Shown: in pieces, positions 5,645 to 7,978 of the stretch
How positions within the stretch are numbered: the stretch's first letter is position 1
Layout: every line of letters starts with the position of its first letter
Assembly: GCA_016938515.1 (NCBI GenBank)
Contig: JAFGUM010000310.1
Location: 1 to 7,978, forward strand
From: Spirochaetales bacterium
GTDB taxonomy: Bacteria > Spirochaetota > Spirochaetia > Treponematales > UBA12059
Direction: 5' to 3'
DNA length: 7,978 nt
Position numbers and translations under genes: made by a program
The notes under the pieces: generated by a model
What the model was told of the DNA's origin: nothing
Seen by the model: only the letters and a program-made list of their open reading frames with translations
Databases searched by the model: none

Positions 5645-7083
5645 CAATTATTTTGATGCTTTTGGGATTAGTGACAGCGGTTATCGTTGTCGCAATCATT
5701 CGGGCCGTGCTGTGCAGGCCACCAGCCGACTCATCCTCTGTCCCCGCGCTGGAAGTAAGTGTAGACGCCGACGCGGCAGCGGCTCACCTATCCGCGCTTA
5801 TTCAAAAGCGAACCGTTTCAAGCCGTAATCCCGATGCTGTTGACGGCTCTGAGTTCGAAGCGTTCAGGCGTCTGCTCGTCGAGCTGTACCCTCTCACGCA
5901 CAAGGAACTGGAACGCACGATAGTAGACGGAAACGCTCTCCTGTATCGCTGGCGGGGTGCTGCCGATGGCGAACCACTCGTGCTGATGGCTCACTACGAC
6001 GTGGTGCCAGCGAGCGATGATGGCTGGGAGCGTCCCTGTTTCTCCGGCGACATTTATGATGGCAAGATCTGGGGGCGTGGTAGCATAGACACCAAGAGCA
6101 CGCTCGTCTGCGCCTTTGAGGCTGTGGAATCACTTTTAAAGCAGGGGTTTAAGCCTTCACGTGACGTCTACCTGTCGTTTGGCAACGACGAAGAGACTGG
6201 CGGAGAAGGAGCGCCGGCCATCGTTCGACACCTCTCGGCTTCTGGTGTACAGCCCGGTCTTGTCTTTGACGAAGGCGGCGCGGTCGTGAGGGGAGTTTTC
6301 CCTGGCGTCTCAAAACCCCTGGCAATGGTCGGTGTTGCCGAAAAGGGGGTTACCGACATGGAGCTTTCCGTCAAGAGCGCTGGCGGCCATTCATCGACGC
6401 CACCACGCCACGGAGCGGCCTGGAGACTCGCTCGCTCGATCATGCGACTGGAAGCACGGCAGTTCCCCGCGGCGTTTCCGTCGGCTACCAAGGCCATGTT
6501 CAGAGCGCTCGCGCCTCACGCCAGTTTTGGCATCAGGCTCCTTCTTGCCAACCTCTGGCTTTTCGAGCCGTTGCTGCTCCGGGTTTTCGGCGCTTCTGGC
6601 GGCGAGCTCAACGCTATATGCCGAACGACGATGGCGGTTACGATGCTCGAGGGTTCACCAGCCGCCAACGTGCTGCCAGCTGAAGCCAAAGCTGTTGTAA
6701 ACGTGCGCGTCGCGATAGGGCAGAGCGTGGCAACCGTGGTTGATCGCATGAAACGCGTTATAGACGACCCTCTCGTGGAACTGCGCGTTCTGCTGCCGGG
6801 AGAGCCGTCCCCCGTTTCGGAGCTGTCGGGAGCCCGTTTCGACGCCCTGTCGGAAACGATACGCGATGTCTACCCCGATGTGGTAGTGTCGCCGTACGTG
6901 GTGCTTGGCGGTACAGACGCGAGGCATTACGCCACGGTGTCGTCCACGGTATACCGCTTCTCCCCATTCGAGTTGTCCAAAGCCGAGCGCGCCAGCATGC
7001 ACGCCGTCAACGAAGCCCTGCCCGTGGCGTCTCTGGCCAAGGGCGTGGAGTTTTACCAGCGGCTGATACGCAGGGTGGGCTGA
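5641..7083 (+). CDS. M20-family metallopeptidase, PM20D1/carboxypeptidase-S-like, membrane-anchored
   Basis: This 480-residue enzyme is of the di-zinc M20 family, which hydrolyses dipeptides or N-acyl amino acids. The expected metal and catalytic residues are all present: H118 and D120 (MAHYDVVP), D150 (GRGSIDTKST, bridging), E184 as general base and E185 as ligand (GNDEETGGEG), D210 (VFDEGG) and H429 (GGTDARHY). H250 in the lid/dimerisation domain (SAGGHSSTPP) is also kept. The motifs VAEKGVTDMELSV, RTTMAVTMLEGSPAANVLP and VYRFSPFEL place it nearer PM20D1 and yeast Cps1 than DapE or ArgE. Residues 2-24 form a hydrophobic helix without an obvious cleavage site, so the enzyme is probably membrane-anchored; which side it faces is unclear. 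The ATG overlaps the preceding stop (ATGA) and has AGGAAGGGG just upstream. Natural substrate is unknown; a product of the upstream transporter pair is likely. Confidence 0.88.
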   Translation: MTIILMLLGLVTAVIVVAIIRAVLCRPPADSSSVPALEVSVDADAAAAHLSALIQKRTVSSRNPDAVDGSEFEAFRRLLVELYPLTHKELERTIVDGNALLYRWRGAADGEPLVLMAHYDVVPASDDGWERPCFSGDIYDGKIWGRGSIDTKSTLVCAFEAVESLLKQGFKPSRDVYLSFGNDEETGGEGAPAIVRHLSASGVQPGLVFDEGGAVVRGVFPGVSKPLAMVGVAEKGVTDMELSVKSAGGHSSTPPRHGAAWRLARSIMRLEARQFPAAFPSATKAMFRALAPHASFGIRLLLANLWLFEPLLLRVFGASGGELNAICRTTMAVTMLEGSPAANVLPAEAKAVVNVRVAIGQSVATVVDRMKRVIDDPLVELRVLLPGEPSPVSELSGARFDALSETIRDVYPDVVVSPYVVLGGTDARHYATVSSTVYRFSPFELSKAERASMHAVNEALPVASLAKGVEFYQRLIRRVG

Positions 7084-7087
7084 AGCC

Positions 7088-7978
7088 TTACTGCGCCGTC
7101 CTGAGTTCGGAGAGGATAAGGGCGGCGCTGGCATAGGCGATGTACGCTTTCTCCGACTCAATCCGCGCTGCGTCCAGTCTCCATGCCGCCCGAGCTTGCT
7201 CGGCAAGAGCCTCCTGTACGTCGGAACCGAGCGCTTGCCCAAGCGAACGCTTTGACTCTACCAGGTTCAGCGTTCTGTTGACGCGTTCAAGAGCCCGCTC
7301 CATCTGCGATACCGCTTCCAGCGAGGCTTTCCATCGCTGGTAAGCAGCGCGTATCGACAAGCCCAGGTCGGCAACCATATCGTCGCGCCGGGCGGCTTCA
7401 CGCTCAATCTCAACGGCGATGGCGGCGGCTTCAGCGGTGTCGCCAGCGGGACCAGCCCACGATACTACGAGACCCAGCCCGGCGTTCCACGTAGGCAACG
7501 ACGAGCTGCTTGAAGACGGGATAGAGCCGAATGTGGCCAGGGGGGCTGAATACGACGCGCTGATCTGACGGCTGGACAGGGTGTAGCCCAGGCTGAACGT
7601 CTGATCCTGCCACGCTACAAAAGGTCGCAGACTCAGGTCAAGATTTGGCTTCTCGAGGCGAGACAGGGTTTCTTGGCGTAACTCCAGTCCCATGTCGACG
7701 GCGAGCAGGCTGGGGTGAGCGGCCAACAGTCGAGTCTGAGCGTCAACGGGTTCTGGCAGCTCCTTCTGGGGCAGGTGGTACTTGGATAGTACTTCGGCGG
7801 TTTCTACACGGGTTTCAACGGACGCGAAGCGGCTCAGGGCGTACCACGCCAGCTTCTGCGCCAGCGTGTTCCTTGACAGCTCTTCATCAGTCTGTCGTAG
7901 CTCTTCTTCAGCCGTCCACACGAAGGCCAGGTTTTGTGTTCCTGCTTCGTATCGTTGCAGCGCTGCTTCGGCTTGTAG
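7088..7978 (-). CDS. TolC-family outer-membrane efflux protein (5' end beyond window)
   Basis: The minus frame stays open to the right edge and gives 296 C-terminal residues, so the start and signal peptide are missing. The pattern fits the outer-membrane efflux (OEP/TolC) family. There are long heptad-rich helices (the first visible residues, and later about 170 residues near the C-terminus such as AAIAVEIEREAARRDDMVADLGLSIRAAY in two parts). Alternating beta-strand stretches (LDLSLRPFVAWQ, FSLGYTLSS, WNAGLGLVVSW) lie between them. The helical tract ending in LGQALGSDVQEALAEQARAAWRLDAA matches the second TolC repeat. A run of six serines, encoded at 7499-7516, sits between strands and is probably a surface-exposed loop. 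Such proteins form the outer-membrane exit duct for RND, ABC or MFS efflux and type I secretion. The gene converges on the peptidase gene and probably belongs to an unrelated operon to the right. Confidence 0.8.
   Translation of the reverse strand, partial: LQAEAALQRYEAGTQNLAFVWTAEEELRQTDEELSRNTLAQKLAWYALSRFASVETRVETAEVLSKYHLPQKELPEPVDAQTRLLAAHPSLLAVDMGLELRQETLSRLEKPNLDLSLRPFVAWQDQTFSLGYTLSSRQISASYSAPLATFGSIPSSSSSSLPTWNAGLGLVVSWAGPAGDTAEAAAIAVEIEREAARRDDMVADLGLSIRAAYQRWKASLEAVSQMERALERVNRTLNLVESKRSLGQALGSDVQEALAEQARAAWRLDAARIESEKAYIAYASAALILSELRTAQ

Noticed and set aside
6655..7242. A 195-codon minus-strand open frame across the peptidase/TolC junction
   Set aside because: It is antisense to the 3' end of the peptidase gene, where H429 and other conserved residues are encoded, and overlaps the TolC-family gene out of frame.
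7499..7516. Six-serine run in the TolC-family gene as a slippage-prone repeat
   Set aside because: The six serines use mixed codons (TCT, TCA, AGC, AGC, TCG, TCG), so there is no simple DNA repeat to slip; it is probably an ordinary flexible loop.

Overview
The window reads as a compact, chromosomal, metabolic stretch from an anaerobic or microaerophilic bacterium with an outer membrane. Two things point there. A glycyl radical enzyme and its radical-SAM activase are oxygen-sensitive and typical of fermentative gut, host or sediment anaerobes, and a TolC-type outer-membrane factor implies a diderm envelope. By eye the DNA is moderately GC-rich and codon use looks even across all genes, with no sign of recent transfer. 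A fermentative spirochaete would fit the gene mix, but that is a guess; no taxonomic marker is present.

Layout. Positions 1-3333 hold a minus-strand operon read in the order promoter, gntR-family regulator, hypE-like glycyl-radical activase, hypD-like glycyl radical enzyme, which runs off the left edge. The genes overlap by 4 nt and 1 nt. The operon promoter (TTGACA, 17 nt, TAATAT) has a perfect 12-bp palindrome, CTGATATATCAG, inside its spacer, which suggests autoregulation. It also places the start of transcription almost on the regulator's ATG. Upstream on the same strand, 3367-4080 encodes a secreted CAP/SCP-domain protein. A 179-bp divergent spacer follows. The plus strand then carries three genes joined by 4-nt overlaps (4260-7083): two small polytopic membrane proteins (a DUF5058-family protein and its usual partner) and a membrane-anchored M20 metallopeptidase of the PM20D1/carboxypeptidase-S type. 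The 3' part of a TolC-family gene (7088-7978, minus) converges on the peptidase gene with a gap of only 4 bp.

Function. The large enzyme aligns from memory with trans-4-hydroxy-L-proline dehydratase (HypD) over its visible 556 residues, with the recalled active-site positions all matched. It would dehydrate hydroxyproline to pyrroline-5-carboxylate, which ProC (not in the window) would reduce to proline. The most interesting hypothesis is that the adjacent divergent operon feeds this pathway. The two-subunit membrane complex has no known substrate that I am aware of; it could import a hydroxyproline-containing dipeptide or N-acyl amino acid, which the M20 enzyme would cleave. This is inferred from context only. 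No tRNA, rRNA, CRISPR array, insertion sequence or phage gene was seen.
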